The notes under the pieces: model-generated
The model's database searches: none
The model's input: only the letters and a program-made list of their open reading frames with translations
Told to the model about the DNA's origin: nothing
Origin: Linnemannia hyalina
Lineage: Eukaryota > Mortierellomycota > Mortierellomycetes > Mortierellales > Mortierellaceae
Length of the DNA: 64,000 nt
Direction: 5' to 3'
Assembly: GCA_019671135.1 (NCBI GenBank)
Contig: JAHRHY010000016.1
Location: 423,501-487,500, forward strand
Translations under genes and position numbers: made by a program
Shown: positions 31,000-42,888 of the stretch, piece after piece
Layout of the letters: every line of letters starts with the position of its first letter
Numbering within the stretch: position 1 is the first letter of the stretch

Positions 31000-31690
31000 T
31001 TGTGTTTTGTGGGGGCGGAGGCGACTGTCCTATAGATGACTGAGGCAAGGCCACTTTTGAGGTAGATGCTGAAGATGAGCTTGAGTTGCTGGGTGTTGGT
31101 AGCAGAGGAGGGTATGGTTACTGAAGTGATGAAGTAGGCCCGTCCCAGTACATGGGGATAGGTGTCGGGACCTTCCTCACAAGGGACAAATCTGTTCCGA
31201 ATTCAAGCGGAGAGGGAACGTGGGCCTGGTGATCGTAGTGAAGGCGGTCGCCTTGATGAATGGGAATGTATGGGTGAATATTGGCACTAGATGGTCTGAT
31301 CGTGGTGTTCCTATCTGCATCCTTGCTCCTTGTCTGTTCCTGTCCAGGTTGATTCTCGGCGTCTGCCTCTGTCTGCCTCTCTGGCACTGGAGAGGTTTCT
31401 TCAGGGGTAGTCGTGTCTGTGGTTGTGGTTGTCTCTCGGTGGTCGTATCCGTTGCAGTCTCAGTCGCGAAAACTATTGCTGTTCTGAGATGACCTCTGCT
31501 GAGGTTTTCGTATCGCTCTCCATACTCGCGGTCATATCTGCGGTAATTCCTGTCGCGAGAGTTGTTGTATGGAGTGGGTTCTGTTGTAGGCGGGAGGGGG
31601 ATATCTGTTGTCACCATACCAGCCACTGCTGGACGAGAAACCATCTGTGTAGTAAGAATAGTTGCTCTCGCGAAGGACGGAGATCCTGTC
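31000..31690 (-). pseudogene. Frameshifted coding relic, RS/Tyr-rich protein
   Basis: Consecutive minus-strand segments look coding but lie in different frames. First is Tyr/Ser-rich (ESNYSYYTDGFSSSSGWYGD near 31670-31600). Then comes SRDRNYRRYDREYGERYENL (near 31560-31500), then PVPERQTEADAENQPGQEQT to HVPSPLEFGTDL (31390-31190). Last is a Ser/Pro tail PYPPLLPTPSNSSSSSASTS (near 31110-31050). Three frame changes without clear splice sites suggest a decayed gene. Introns or sequence errors are the alternatives. Family not recognised. Confidence 0.35.
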
Positions 31691-31699
31691 CTAGCCGAT

Positions 31700-33052
31700 C
31701 CTCTCAGACAAATTACTATCCTGTGAGAGGGCATTAAATATGAACAATGGATCAAAAAGCAAATGTTCCGCGTCTTTAATTCTTTAGCATGAATCACCAC
31801 CATCGCACAGAAATAATAACAACAATGGGCAGGAAGCGACACGGACACGCAAACAGTCGTCCTCTCTTTGTTTATCCAAAAGAAGGCAGAAAAGACAGGA
31901 CAAGCCAGAAGCAAGGGAGATGACCCTCCTCTTTCCATCCAAACAAAGGAAGAATGACAATGAAGAAAGACAAATACTAAATGCATCTAATCCTTATTTT
32001 TGTGTACACTGGCAACCACAACAACAACGACCTCTGTTTTCTTTCCAAAGGAAGGTAGCAAGGAGAAAGTGGGAAAAGCAAGACAAGCCAACGTCTATCA
32101 CAACGCTTTCGTCTCCTTTTCTCCACTTCATACAAATATGCATATACCTCATACCCTTCTTCGAAGAAAACGACGGATCCAGTCCCATCATTGCCATGGC
32201 AACAACACACATGTCCTTCTCTCTCCAATAGTAGGTAGTAAAGAGGCAAAAATTGAAATACGATACCATACACACCACACCTGGTTATAGCCTCCCTTGA
32301 TTGCTGACTGACGACCGAGTTGACCTCTCCGCTAACACCCATCCGTCGTCCCTTGTCTCTCCTTCCTCGCCTTTGTCTTTATCGTACAAGCAAGCATTTC
32401 GACAACTCATAACAAGGTTGTTCCTTTGAGGTCGTTCCTGTTTTTTTTTACTGTTTGTGTGTGTATCAAGGCTGTTTGCGAGCGTATCAAGGCATTGGTA
32501 TTAACAGGAACAAATGGGGCGCCAAGTGGCACACATGTTGTGCCCATCGCTTTTTCCCCCTCTCATGCCCAATGGCGTGAGAAATTTCTTTGTAAACATG
32601 TATTACGTCGATGATGGCATGTGAGCCAATAGTGCCAAAGCGTGTATAATGAGAAGCCGATGTACGTCTGCATAGTAGCAAGAATAAACAACAAATAAAC
32701 AGGTTTGTATAAGAAGAATAGTCTTGTCTTTCTTGGCGCCATTGAGACTGGCGCCGATGATGAACAGGAAAAAGGAAAGACAGGGAAAAAAACAGGATTG
32801 TGTCTACGGTCGACCCCTCTTCTTACTTCCATAACTTTGGTATAAAGTGTCGACGTTGAGTGTCTATCCTCCTCATTTTTATTCCTCACTCTCCCTCCTT
32901 CCTTTACAACTACACTAAGCTTTTGCTCACCTCTCCTTAAAAAGTAATTGCTCTTTCGCCCATCCTTGCCCACTTGCATGTTCTCGTCTCCCACATCTAA
33001 TCTTACGCTTAAGCCTAAATGTGATGATCAGATAAGCTGACCAAGAACAACC
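31700..33052. other. Intergenic, no gene seen
   Basis: Short frames only on both strands. 33000-33079 is the leader of the secreted protein gene at 33080. A possible acceptor (CAATTTTAG) lies 17 bases before that ATG. Confidence 0.5.
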
Positions 33053-33079
33053 TTGTTCAATTTTAGCAACATCATCGAC

Positions 33080-33895
33080 ATGCGCAGGACTCTCCTCGAC
33101 TTCTCATTGGTCGGACTTTTCGCATTCCTCGGGACTTGGATTCCGCCAACCTTAACCTCCGCCGCTCCACTTCAATCAGCCTTCCCTCGCCACCATTCTC
33201 ACACGGCAACTACTGCAATAGACGACAATGGAATCATCTACCTCCCAGCAAACAAGACCAGGATTCTCGACGACATGAATACCCAGATGCAAGGCATCAT
33301 CGATCAGGAACTCGAGTTCACCTACGATCATACCAAATACCTCTTAGTTCTCCACGAAACCATGTGCAAGCAACCTTCCAACTCGGACTTGATCTACTAC
33401 TATTGCGTCGTCGAGGTCCTCACCTCACCTGTCATCGAACTCATCCCTGCCAAGCAGGTCTCGAAAGCCATTGCCTGTTCTACCCCAACTTGTGTCATTG
33501 GGCTCTTTCAGTCTGTCACTGTTGTGTCCACACATAGCACCGAGGTCGGGCTCTCGGTCCAGACGGACGCCAAACCCTTTGAGGCCGGGTTGACACTCAA
33601 CAAGTCGTTCCTTGGGTATGGGTACAGCGTGTCCAATCAGGCAACAATTGACCTTAACCATAACCTGGACCTGAAGTATGGAGAGACAGGATTCGTTGCG
33701 CTGGTCAATGCTCAAGCGTCGGCCAAGGTCCGCATCCGTGCATGCAAATGTCAGATGGGAATCGAGTACAGTACCTGCATGATATTGTGTCGTGTCCTGC
33801 CTGGCAAATATGCTGTTGACGAGACTGCGTTCCATGAGGCGATCATCTTGCAAGGTCGGACTGCCAAAACCCTTGTGTCCTTTATATATCTTTAG
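33080..33895 (+). CDS. Secreted hypothetical protein
   Basis: 271 residues from ATG 33080, one exon. Residues 1-35 form a signal peptide: basic start (MRRTLLDFS), hydrophobic core (LVGLFAFLGTWI), then LTSAAPLQ as a likely cleavage region. The mature part contains an N-glycosylation site (ANKT) and several cysteines (HETMCKQ, YYYCVVE, IACSTPTCVIG, RACKCQMGIEYSTCMILC). It alternates beta-rich stretches (SVTVVSTHSTEVGLSV, VSNQATIDLNHNLDL). I do not recognise the family; the beta-rich, cysteine-paired layout suggests an extracellular or wall-associated protein. Expression strand and start are supported by the AT-rich 3' flank and the signal peptide. Confidence 0.7.
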   Translation: MRRTLLDFSLVGLFAFLGTWIPPTLTSAAPLQSAFPRHHSHTATTAIDDNGIIYLPANKTRILDDMNTQMQGIIDQELEFTYDHTKYLLVLHETMCKQPSNSDLIYYYCVVEVLTSPVIELIPAKQVSKAIACSTPTCVIGLFQSVTVVSTHSTEVGLSVQTDAKPFEAGLTLNKSFLGYGYSVSNQATIDLNHNLDLKYGETGFVALVNAQASAKVRIRACKCQMGIEYSTCMILCRVLPGKYAVDETAFHEAIILQGRTAKTLVSFIYL

Positions 33896-34047
33896 TTTTT
33901 TCTCTATCTCTTGCCCTTTGTCCTTTCGTATCCACAATACCATCCATCGACTCTTTGTTACAAATTAAAGAGTTTTAATAGCAAAATGTAAAGGAATAAG
34001 AAAAATCGAAGAGGGATCTAGTTGTAAACAGGTCGCATCCTTTAACA

Positions 34048-34850
34048 TCAAACGGCGACGACACAGCCCTTCTTGACATAGCCTTCGGCATAACTCTTGA
34101 TGTTTTCTGCATTCATCTTTAGATCCTCGTAAGCCTGCGACGTGGCCTCTCCAAGATGAACCCTGTTTTTGCCCAATTTTGTGTACAAGCTGGTGGCGGT
34201 CGAAATAAGAGTGTCCATTGTCGTTTTGGTCTTGTACTTAGTCTTCTTTGCTGCCGTGGTATCCGCTCTGGTCTGGGCGACCAGGTCCTTGATCTCCTTT
34301 AGCTTGGAGGGAACATCCTGGGCGGGCTTGCGGTCGGTCACCTCTTTGTGGACTTCATGCATAGACACCTCGACACTTTTCAAAACAGCCTCGATTCCGT
34401 TAATATATTGTTGACAGGTATATACTGGAGCTGGCTCGAAAGGAGCTTTGTCGTCTCGCTTTTCCTGGCCTTCTTGTGCTTCCTTAGTGGACTCGGGTTC
34501 AGCGCCCTTCTTATCTTGGCGCATAGTGGCCAAGCGGTCCTTGAGCGTCGTGGGAGAGGAGGAGAAATGGTCGGGTGTTGTACGTTTGACGCTGTGGCTT
34601 GTCGAGGAGAAGGTGTCCACACCGCTCTTGCCTTGACCGGAGCTGGCTGTATCAGATCTACGAGCATGCAGGGTGAGAGCTAATTGTGTTTGTCCATGAC
34701 GCGAGAAAGGTTGTGTTAGTACTTTATATTGCAGTATCTTTTTGTCGCGTTAGTTTGAACAGATGTGCGAGTGGATGGGCTGTAGTAATTACCCTCTGTG
34801 AACACAAGAGTCATCGCAACAAGAGCAATGGAAATGGTCGCAATCTTCAT
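34048..34850 (-). CDS. Secreted hypothetical protein, 2 exons
   Basis: Exons 34793-34850 and 34048-34679, phase-1 intron with donor GTAATT and acceptor TTAG, 229 residues. Exon 1 encodes a signal peptide (MKIATISIALVAMTLVFTEA); the mature protein starts about LTLHARRSDTASS. The middle is charged and low complexity (EPESTKEAQEGQEKRDDKAP). The C-terminal ~130 residues are predicted helical: CQQYINGIEAVLKSVEVSMH, LKEIKDLVAQTRADTTAAKK, AYEDLKMNAENIKSYAEGYV. It ends KKGCVVAV. The pattern suggests a helical-bundle secreted protein, perhaps surface-associated, but no family is recognised. The first exon is needed because the long exon has no suitable ATG. Confidence 0.65.
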
Positions 34851-36280
34851 GTTGTTGTTGTTGCTGTTTGTGTGGTTGTTGTTGTTGTGCGAAGGAGAGG
34901 GAGTGGGAAAGGATCGAGAAGTGAGAATGGGGTGGAAAGAAGAAATAAAGAAGGAAGAGAGACTGGGAGCGAGGAGGATCAACCCTAATATATCTTCTGG
35001 TTTGATTGCAAGTGTCTGTTCTTGTGTGTATGTGCCTGTAGTAAAACAGTAACAGGAGAATTCAAGGGAGAGGGGCAGAAATACGCAAGGGGGTCTCCCT
35101 CTCTTTTGTGTGTCTTTTCTTGTCACTTTGTGCTCCCTTGTACTAAGCCTAGCACCATCCTAGGATCACATACATTTCTAGTCGTTGCCTTCCGTTTGTA
35201 CCACACATTCAGTCGTCGTCTCCCTCCTTCCCCTGAAATCGGAAAAGGACTTCACTACCCTCTTTTTCTGTCTTTCTCTCCTTTGGAATTGCATCAAATA
35301 TCGCCGATAAACAAAACCTTGCCTCTTAAGTAAAGTGTCCCTCAATTGACCTCCTTTTTTTTCAAACTCAAGCATCTTTAAGTGTCCATGCCAAAATCCT
35401 CCCTCTCCACATACATCCCTTATATTCTGTATGTCATCCCCATCCTGAATTATGCACATGCCACCTTTGCGACCCTTGCTCCTTACTTGAACCCCTCAAA
35501 ACATTTTGTGGAAAGAGTCCTCCCTCTATCATAAACATTATGCAGATGGGTAAGCTCGATTGTGTAGACACCATTCGTCATAGTTTTCGTGGAGAAACGC
35601 TGGACATCATTCTTTCTGCAAGTGATGGTGTTTTCCACCTACGTCCTGCCTTTTCTTGTTTTCTTGCACTTATTTTTTGATGGCCCCCATTTTCGGATAG
35701 TCGATGTAGTTTACTTGCACACCCCTTGGCATTGCATGCTTGCTTTCCGTCTTTCTCTTTCTCGCTTTTGTGCCCTTGTCGCATTTCGGATATGTCCCAA
35801 TCAGGTCATGTAAGGAGGCAAAGTTTAAGTTCCGAGAAACAACAGCTCACAATTGCGCATGTGGCAAAACAAAGACAGAGAGAGAGGGAATGATGTGTGG
35901 GTGTGCCACTATTTTTTATGTTCGTTGCAAACATACCCACCGGAGATCCGTTATCTCTTGATGGTCAATTTTGTTCCATGAGAAGGATGTAAGACGAAGA
36001 GCGGCGTGTCTTGCGGTAGTGGTACAATAGATTCGTGCAAGGAAGGCACAAAGGGAACGAACGTACATCCGAGGACTGGAATGATGATGACATCTTGATG
36101 GTTTCGCTTTCCCTCCCGTTGGAACTCTATTACATTTTGTTGCAAGTGGGAGCCCAAAAATGGCATGGGCGCAAAAAGTCGGATTAAAAGTGATTCGGCA
36201 TTTCGACCAATTCTCTTGCTCACTTTCATTCCATCCATCAACTTTTTCTCTTACATTCCTTCCATTCCTACCTTCAAAAA
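34851..36280. other. Intergenic, no gene seen
   Basis: 34851-34920 is the probable promoter/leader of the minus-strand gene (GTTGTTGTT repeats). The rest has only short frames. The last 50 bases (TCTCTTACATTCCTTCC type) are the leader of the monooxygenase gene. Confidence 0.5.
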
Positions 36281-38734
36281 ATGGCAACTTCACCAGAGAA
36301 CACACCTCCGCCTTCGACGATCGATGACAAGCCTCGCGTGTTGATCGTCGGTGCTGGTCTCGCTGGTAAATTACTGGTCAGATTACTTTATCAGTCTCAC
36401 CTCCTGCCAGGTGATTGGTGATTTACATGGACCTGACAGCATTTCTTTTTTTCCGTGACTGTGTGAATGAAATCAACGTAGGCCTCACACTTGCGATCCT
36501 GCTCCAAAAGGCTGAGGTGCCCTACGACATCTTTGAAAGGGGTCTCGACACTCGAACCGTTGGTGAGTGGTAGAGAAGAGTATGGCGCTTTTTTTTCTGT
36601 AAAAGAACCCAAAACGAGGGTCAGAGGCAGAGGTGTTTGAGACTTACTCCCTCCCTTCTACTTTTCTTTCCTCTTAATCACTCTAGGAACTGCTATGATG
36701 TTTGGCTCTAATGTAAGGACTCGGCAACCACACCTCACCTTTATGGCGAACTAGATGATTTCAATTTGCCGGAACTCTCTCATATCTCACCTTAAAGATC
36801 TGGTTCCTATTGTATATAGGTTAGTCCGTTGTTTACTCAGCTCGGGATATACGATGAGTTCGTGGACAAGTCCAAGTCATGCGAGACTATCAACATTTAT
36901 GACGACGCCCGAGAGTTGCAGTTCACCAGGGACTTCAAACTCGCCGCAGAGATGTAAGGACCTCTTTTCTCCAGCATTTTGTGTGTGCCTCTTCCTTGTT
37001 ATTTAATCTTTAGTGCAAGTCATACTCATCCTCCTTGTCACTCTACCAAATCTCGCATCCAAACTAGGGGAGGATACAAAAACAGAGTCATCCCTCGCAC
37101 GACACTCTACAACATCATACTGAACAAAGTCCCCCAAGACAGGATCCACAAAGGCAAGAAAATGGTCTCACTCTACCAGGACGATGAAAGGGCGATCATC
37201 TATTTCGCGGACGGAACACACCACGAGGGAGACATCCTTGTAGGCGCCGATGGGGCGTACAGCGCAGTCCGACATTGTCTGTATGACACCGTGGATCGGA
37301 TAGGGAAGCTGTCGCGGTCGGATGCGGAAGATTTGCCGTATAGTTGTATCTGCCTTGTGGGACATTCCGGTCCTCTTGAGAAAGAAAAGTTCCCAGCCCT
37401 GTGGGATGAGGTCTGTCAGTATAATGATACCCACACAATCGATATCCCTTACTCTGTAAGTACATTGTCCGTTTAGAACCCTCTTTTTTTCTTATTTGCG
37501 GGTTGTGAATTCTGCGCCGAGCTTTGACCCCTTTTTAATTCACATTTTGCATATTGCTAGTGGATGACATTCACAACCAAGGACGATGTGATCTGTTGGG
37601 GCGTCATAAAGTACCTCGACGTCCAAAACTCGGCCGCCTACAGCAGAGAGCAGCGATCAGATTGGGGGGAAGGAGCAACAGACACCATGTGCAACGAGGT
37701 GCGGGATTTTCCTATCCCAGGTGGAGATGGGTCGTTGACGTTGGGGGACTTGATTGATGGCACACCAAGGACGCAGATCACGAAGGTTATGCTGGAGGAG
37801 AAAGTGTTTGATACATGGTACCATGGTCGGACAGTCCTTGTTGGCGACGGTGAGTAATTCTCTGTTTCCTATCAACCTATGTCATTTTTTTGCGCTATGT
37901 TTGTGTACCATGGCCGATCTATTTCACTAAATTCCACCTTTTTTTTTTGTTGCATGTTGATATTAGCATGTCACAAGGTATCAAGCCGCCTTCTTCTGCT
38001 CACACTCATGATTCTTTCTCGTTGTCGTCGCACCTGCCTCTTTCTTCACTGACTAACACCCACTCGCCCTCCTAAATACTGTCGCTTCTCGTAATAGATC
38101 CATCCTGCAGGGAACCGGGGCGCTGTCCAAGCATTCCACGATGTCGTTACACTAGCAAACTGGATCAACGTCCTCTCTCGCTCTGCAAAAGTCTCCGACA
38201 TCGAACCGGCATTCAGGGCATACAAGGAGGAACGGTTCCCTTTTGTCCAGGAGGCTGCTGTTCATAGCAAGAACCTGTCCCAAGTATCTTTTACCCTTGT
38301 ACGTTTTCCATGTCTGATTTTGCGGTTTCGTGATCCTGTGTGATATCCTTGCTGGTTTGGCATGCATGTTTTTTTGGCACTTTTTGTTGTGACTGAAGCG
38401 GTAAATTTTTTTGGAAACTGCTTACTAATTATTCCGATCTTTGCTAATTCGTTGTACTGGACTTTATTGTAACATGTGCCATACATAGGATATGAAGACG
38501 GTGATGTCGCAGTTCGTGACAACACATATGCCCTCATGGCTATGGAGGGCCGTCAATGCCAAAACCGCCGGTTATCGTCCTCAAGCGTCGTTCTTGCCAC
38601 TCGTGAAAGATAATGGCACCGTCAGCTCGACTCATTCGAGGAGTTACATGGAGACGCGGCGGATCTTGGAGGCTCGGAGTAGCAGTCCTGCGCCTGCTGC
38701 TGCTGCTGCTGCCGCCGCTGCTGTTGTAGTGTAA
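36281..38734 (+). CDS. FAD-dependent aromatic-type monooxygenase, 9 exons
   Basis: Exons 36281-36365, 36482-36562, 36687-36712, 36820-36953, 37068-37455, 37561-37849, 37967-37977, 38098-38283 and 38489-38734; all GT-AG, phases consistent, 481 residues. The FAD-binding GxGxxG is split by intron 1 (RVLIVGAGLAG then LTLAILLQK). The DG motif is ILVGADGAYSAVR (~200-212) and the GD motif is TVLVGDGACHKIHPAGNRGA (~328-347), then VQAFHDVVTLANWI. This is the PHBH-like class that uses NAD(P)H and O2 to hydroxylate aromatic or related small molecules. The substrate cannot be told, and no biosynthetic partners are adjacent. The GD motif depends on an 11-nt micro-exon (37967-37977) plus exon 8. The C-terminus has nine alanines before VVV. 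Cytosolic; no signal peptide. Confidence 0.9.
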
Positions 38735-38929
38735 CGGGGAATAGGACGTATGACGACTATTCCTTTTCGTGACATAAGGACATATACATGCCTGTAAAAC
38801 ATTGTTGCTTTTGTCACTTCGTTTCTATAGAATGTTCAGTTCATAAAAAGTCATTTTATTGCTCGTTTTCCAATTCAAAGATAGGGGTGAGAATAAAAAA
38901 AATGTATGCATTGACTCTCAGACAAGGGG

Positions 38930-40447
38930 TCACGACCCGCGCTTGTCCTTGTTTCCGTAAATACGCTGCGGTATACCTCCGCTGGCGCAACTCGATCTTG
39001 ATATCAAGGACCTTGAGTCGGAGGGCCTCCACTCCCACTCTGCCAGATCCTTCAGTCGAATTGACGATCGATTCTTATCCTCGACAGAGAAGTGTTCAAG
39101 GACACGCCGGTTCATTAGAATGCCCCGAACGGTCCTTTCATCGATATAATGGCATCGAACCAAGCGGATCCCTCTGATGCTCCTGCAACACCGCATCACG
39201 ACCACCGGATTCACCTCATCGGCTGCAGCAAAAATATTGATTGCTGAGAACGTCCAAGGAGTGGTCCGGAAGCGCCTTGAGGGTAGCAGCCGAACCGTGA
39301 CCGCAGTTATCCAGCTCGTGGAAACGTGGGCGACGCTCGATAGTCGCTTCGACGAGTAGGCGACAACTCTCTCCTAGCCAAGGAGGACGGTGGATTGCCT
39401 CCAAAGCTGGACAAGACCCGACAAAGTCGCCATGCAGTCACCCGTTCGACTTGAGGTCAATGACGACCCGAATGCTCCTCAGATATTTTAACGACCCAAC
39501 GCGTTGATCCACAGTCGGCCCTGTTTCATCTCCAGTCGCAAGCAAGCTCTCATTTGACTGCCAAATGACCATGTCGGACTTGTGGACGGTGTAATACCTA
39601 CAATGGAGCCGGAGGGTCTCGAGAGAAGCTGGCTGATTGCAATGTAGGATTCGGAATACAGTGCAACGACATCTCGCACAAGCGTAGGTTCAGGTCGAGG
39701 TCCTGAAGAGAAGTCAGGCAGGCACTGGCACGGACGAAATGTTATAATACATCGGCGGATGGGAAGGCGTAGTTGTTGGGCCGGATACGAGTCAAGGTAG
39801 TGTTGTGTAAAAGTACCCAGGTCTGTTCCAATCCCCCCTGTATTTCAGGTGAGCGATAATAGGTCTCGATAAAGCCTTCCTGACGGGTGTATGCGTCGTC
39901 GCGTGAAAGATGTTCTGGCGCTGAGAGTGGGTCATCTCAAAGTCCAAAGTGCAGAGGTGTGTTATCGGTGGAAGGGGAACCGTCAATGGGTCGATCAGGG
40001 GACTGCGCCAAGGGCGAGGAGCAGGCCCTTTCCTCTTCCCTTTCCGTGAGGTACGGTGAAAGGTGGATTCGATAGTGGTTGAGTGGTTGTGATTCTCGTC
40101 GCTGTACCGCGCCATGCCGTCTAACAAGATATTAGAGGGCGTCGACGTGGAGCTTAAGGTATCTGACTAACTGTACTAATGCTCATGTACATGGCCCCTC
40201 GACTTTTGTGGGAGTGTAGGAAGTGCTGGAGTGCCAGAGCAGATGCCCCTAGAATCTGAAGCAGAAAGCGATTAGTCATGGCGACGTTGATCAGACTGGA
40301 CGCGTCAAAGGATTCTGCGAGGATCTCTACCAGCTCTGGGATGGCGAAGTATTTCGTTGATGGCATCTCGGTCATCCTACTCACTACTGGCATCTCGGTC
40401 ATTCTTGTCTCTGCTGGCATTTCGGTCGAACTGGCATCTGCTTGCAT
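38930..40447 (-). pseudogene. F-box/LRR pseudogene
   Basis: An F-box is readable at the right end (FAIPELVEILAESFDASSLI then NVAMTNRFLLQIL, about 40340-40270). Downstream on the minus strand are LRR-like fragments in changing frames. Examples are THLCTLDFEMTHSQRQNIFH (~39950), LWINALG preceded by MRACLRLEMKQG (~39500), and IRGIRLVRCHYIDERTVRGI with LMNRRVLEHFSVED (~39180-39060). Stops and frameshifts separate them. The N-terminus carries short repeats (TRMTEMPVVSRMTEMP). It resembles the other F-box members of this window only in layout. Likely nonfunctional. Confidence 0.6.
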
Positions 40448-41509
40448 CTACGTGTTGTCTATTCTTGTCCACTTCCCTTGCTGTGCCCGCTTCGATGTCG
40501 ATGTCGATGTCGATGTCAAAGTCGAGTCCATCGCAGTTGCTTTGAGGTCGAGTTCGAGGCCTTGATTCTGAACTGCGTTAGAGGAAGAGGGAGAGGATGT
40601 TCCTTTTTTTTTTTGCTTACGCGCTTTTTTGCTTGCGCGCTTTTTTGATTTTGGTTGTCATAATACGAAGAGCAGGGATGAGGTGGCCAGCGCTGACGAT
40701 TGGATGCAAGTAATTCTGAGCAATGGGTTCGTTTGTTTGGGGGAGATTGTCTATGTATCATGCATCCATGGTCCTGGGGTGTGAGAGAAAAGAGAAGGAC
40801 AGTGTTGGTGTTTTGGAGTTTAGGAGTGGATGTTGTCCTTGGTCGTGATAGGCCGAGGCTTGTCTGCCCTTTTTTGATTGCCTCCGTGCCTGTTTCTCTA
40901 GACGTCACTTGTCGTTTCTGGCAAACTTGGTCGATTCACTCCACCCTCAAACTGACCCAACCAACTGGGATCTCCTTCTCTCCGCCGCCGAATTTGTCAC
41001 CATGAACGCTGTAAAGTCCTCTACTGGTGCAACCCCCTTTTTTTGAACACCAGGAGAGACAAGCAACCGCTGCAGACGTTCACCGTCGCGTTCATAACTT
41101 CTCTCTTGAGAACATAGTTGTCCTACTCGCAGACCGCGCCCGTACATCCCAACAATTGGCCCATCACGTCGACCGCTTTCGACGCTACCATCCATCCCCC
41201 TAACTCGTTAGGACATAAAATCGCAACGTCTATGACATACAAAGCTGTTACAATGCCGTGATGTCACTAAAACCATCAAAGAGCGACAGTGCTCAAATTG
41301 GGTATTAATACGTAATCATTGCGTTATTAGAAAATGGTGCCACATTCAGCAACATTTAACAATTTAGTGGGGTTCTGTATGCTGCACATTGAATGCACAA
41401 TTAAGGGGTTACTACATGGAACAAATAAATATCCAACGTGGACCTCACTTTTCACAGTATCTTTTCCACTCTTTCCACACTACATTCTCCCTACACAACC
41501 CCCTCCCCA

Positions 41510-41510
<1 letters not shown>
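40448..41510. other. Intergenic, no gene seen
   Basis: Includes a GATGTC hexamer repeat (40494-40517, five units) and a duplicated GCGCGCTTTTTTG phrase near 40618-40646. 41440-41510 is the CT-rich leader of the C2 gene. Confidence 0.5.

Positions 41511-41543
<33 letters not shown>
41511..41543 (+). repeat. CA microsatellite in C2-gene leader
   Basis: A (CA)16 type tract ends eight bases before the ATG at 41551. It likely varies in length between strains and may influence leader structure. Confidence 0.9.
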
Positions 41544-41545
<2 letters not shown>

Positions 41546-41550
41546 AAAAC

Positions 41551-41931
41551 ATGTCTCGCATCAGCGTCCAAGTTATCCGTGCCAGGGACCTCAAGCGCGA
41601 GGACGGCCTTATTGGCAAGAACGACCCCTATGTCGAACTTAGCATTGGCCACAGACTGCTGGGCGGTCAGAAGCACAAGACTGCCACCGTCAAGAACCAG
41701 TCCGGCGACGTCCAGTTTGAAAACGAGATCTTCGAATTTAATGCCAAGCCCACCGACGAACTCAAGGTCAAGGTCCTTGACGATGACCTCGTCCACGACG
41801 ATGACATTGGCCACACCAAGATCCCCCTCGACACCCTCTTCCAGTCAGGCCAGCTCCAGCAGTGGTACCAGATTGGTGAGGGCTCCAAGGTCCGTGGCCA
41901 GATCGAGATCCGCTTGGCCGTCGTCCAGTAA
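41551..41931 (+). CDS. Single C2-domain protein
   Basis: 126 residues, one exon, made of one C2 domain: MSRISVQVIRARDLKREDGL, then KNDPYVELSIG, FENEIFEFNA, DELKVKVLDDDLVHDDDIGH and IPLDTLF. The acidic loops carry Asp at the usual calcium sites (NDPYV; VLDDDLVHDDDIG), so calcium-dependent phospholipid binding is plausible. Single-domain C2 proteins of this size occur widely in fungi and plants and act at membranes; specific role unknown. The ATG after the CA tract is chosen because upstream in-frame sequence is repeat. Confidence 0.85.
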   Translation: MSRISVQVIRARDLKREDGLIGKNDPYVELSIGHRLLGGQKHKTATVKNQSGDVQFENEIFEFNAKPTDELKVKVLDDDLVHDDDIGHTKIPLDTLFQSGQLQQWYQIGEGSKVRGQIEIRLAVVQ

Positions 41932-42888
41932 AGAGGGCCTCCGTCGAGCGTCCCCTTACTTTGTACATAGCCTGAACTTGCACCGAACAAGTCGCTACAA
42001 AAACGATTCTTTGCAAAAGAAAAAATAAAAAAAAATCCCTCTACAACCCTCTACAGCAAAGCCGTGCTCCATGGTTTGGTCTGATGATGCGATGATACTG
42101 TTCAAGTTTTCCTCCAAAAAGTACATGTATTCAGTCTTTCGCTACCTTCCAGAAACACCGGATAGAAGTGCGTAAACCCTTCTCTCGCTACCTTCTAGAA
42201 ACCCCAGATAGAAGTGCGTAAACTCAAGTCGTGAGAATTTCCTTGTCAGCACCTGCCAACATTTAAAGTTTGCATGAATTACACATGCACTCCATAGAAA
42301 AGTACGCGATACTGCTTTTATTACGCAACAGCAGATGCCCCATGAATTTCCCTTCTATTACGGGGAATGATATGCGTGTCATGCAGCGCCATGACCCTGG
42401 CCTGGGAAAAGTCTGGTGACGTTTGTATGTGAGAGAGACGGGAACTCAGGAACAGGTTTGTTTTGGATTGCCCCTCTTTCTACTGAAGGATCACAGGTGA
42501 TACGTGAGTGATGACCCTTTTTCAATAGTGCAAGGAAGTAAGGGATGTGAAGTCAACCACGCCCTTTTCACCATCACTCTTTCCTCAACTACACGTTGTC
42601 GCCCGTATCTCTGTCTTTTTTGCACACAGCCCTCATTATACGACTTTTGATCGCCGCTTCTTTGCTTTCCACGTCCTATCGCTTTCTTCATCTACCATTG
42701 CTTTTTGCTTGTACCAACTGCACTCTTGACGTTCGTTTTTCAATCTGCTGCCTTTTCTTCTGAGCTCAGCATTTTTCCTATCTCTTCTCTCTCACTCACT
42801 CTCTCTCTCTTCAGTGACGTTAAAGCTGGATTGCTGATAAGGTACAAATACGTGATTGCTTTCTCCCAATTCGCGTTTGAATGGAGAG
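41932..42888. other. Intergenic, no gene seen
   Basis: Contains a short direct repeat near 42139-42222 (TCGCTACCTTC(C/T)AGAAAC, then GATAGAAGTGCGTAAAC, twice). No gene. Confidence 0.5.
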
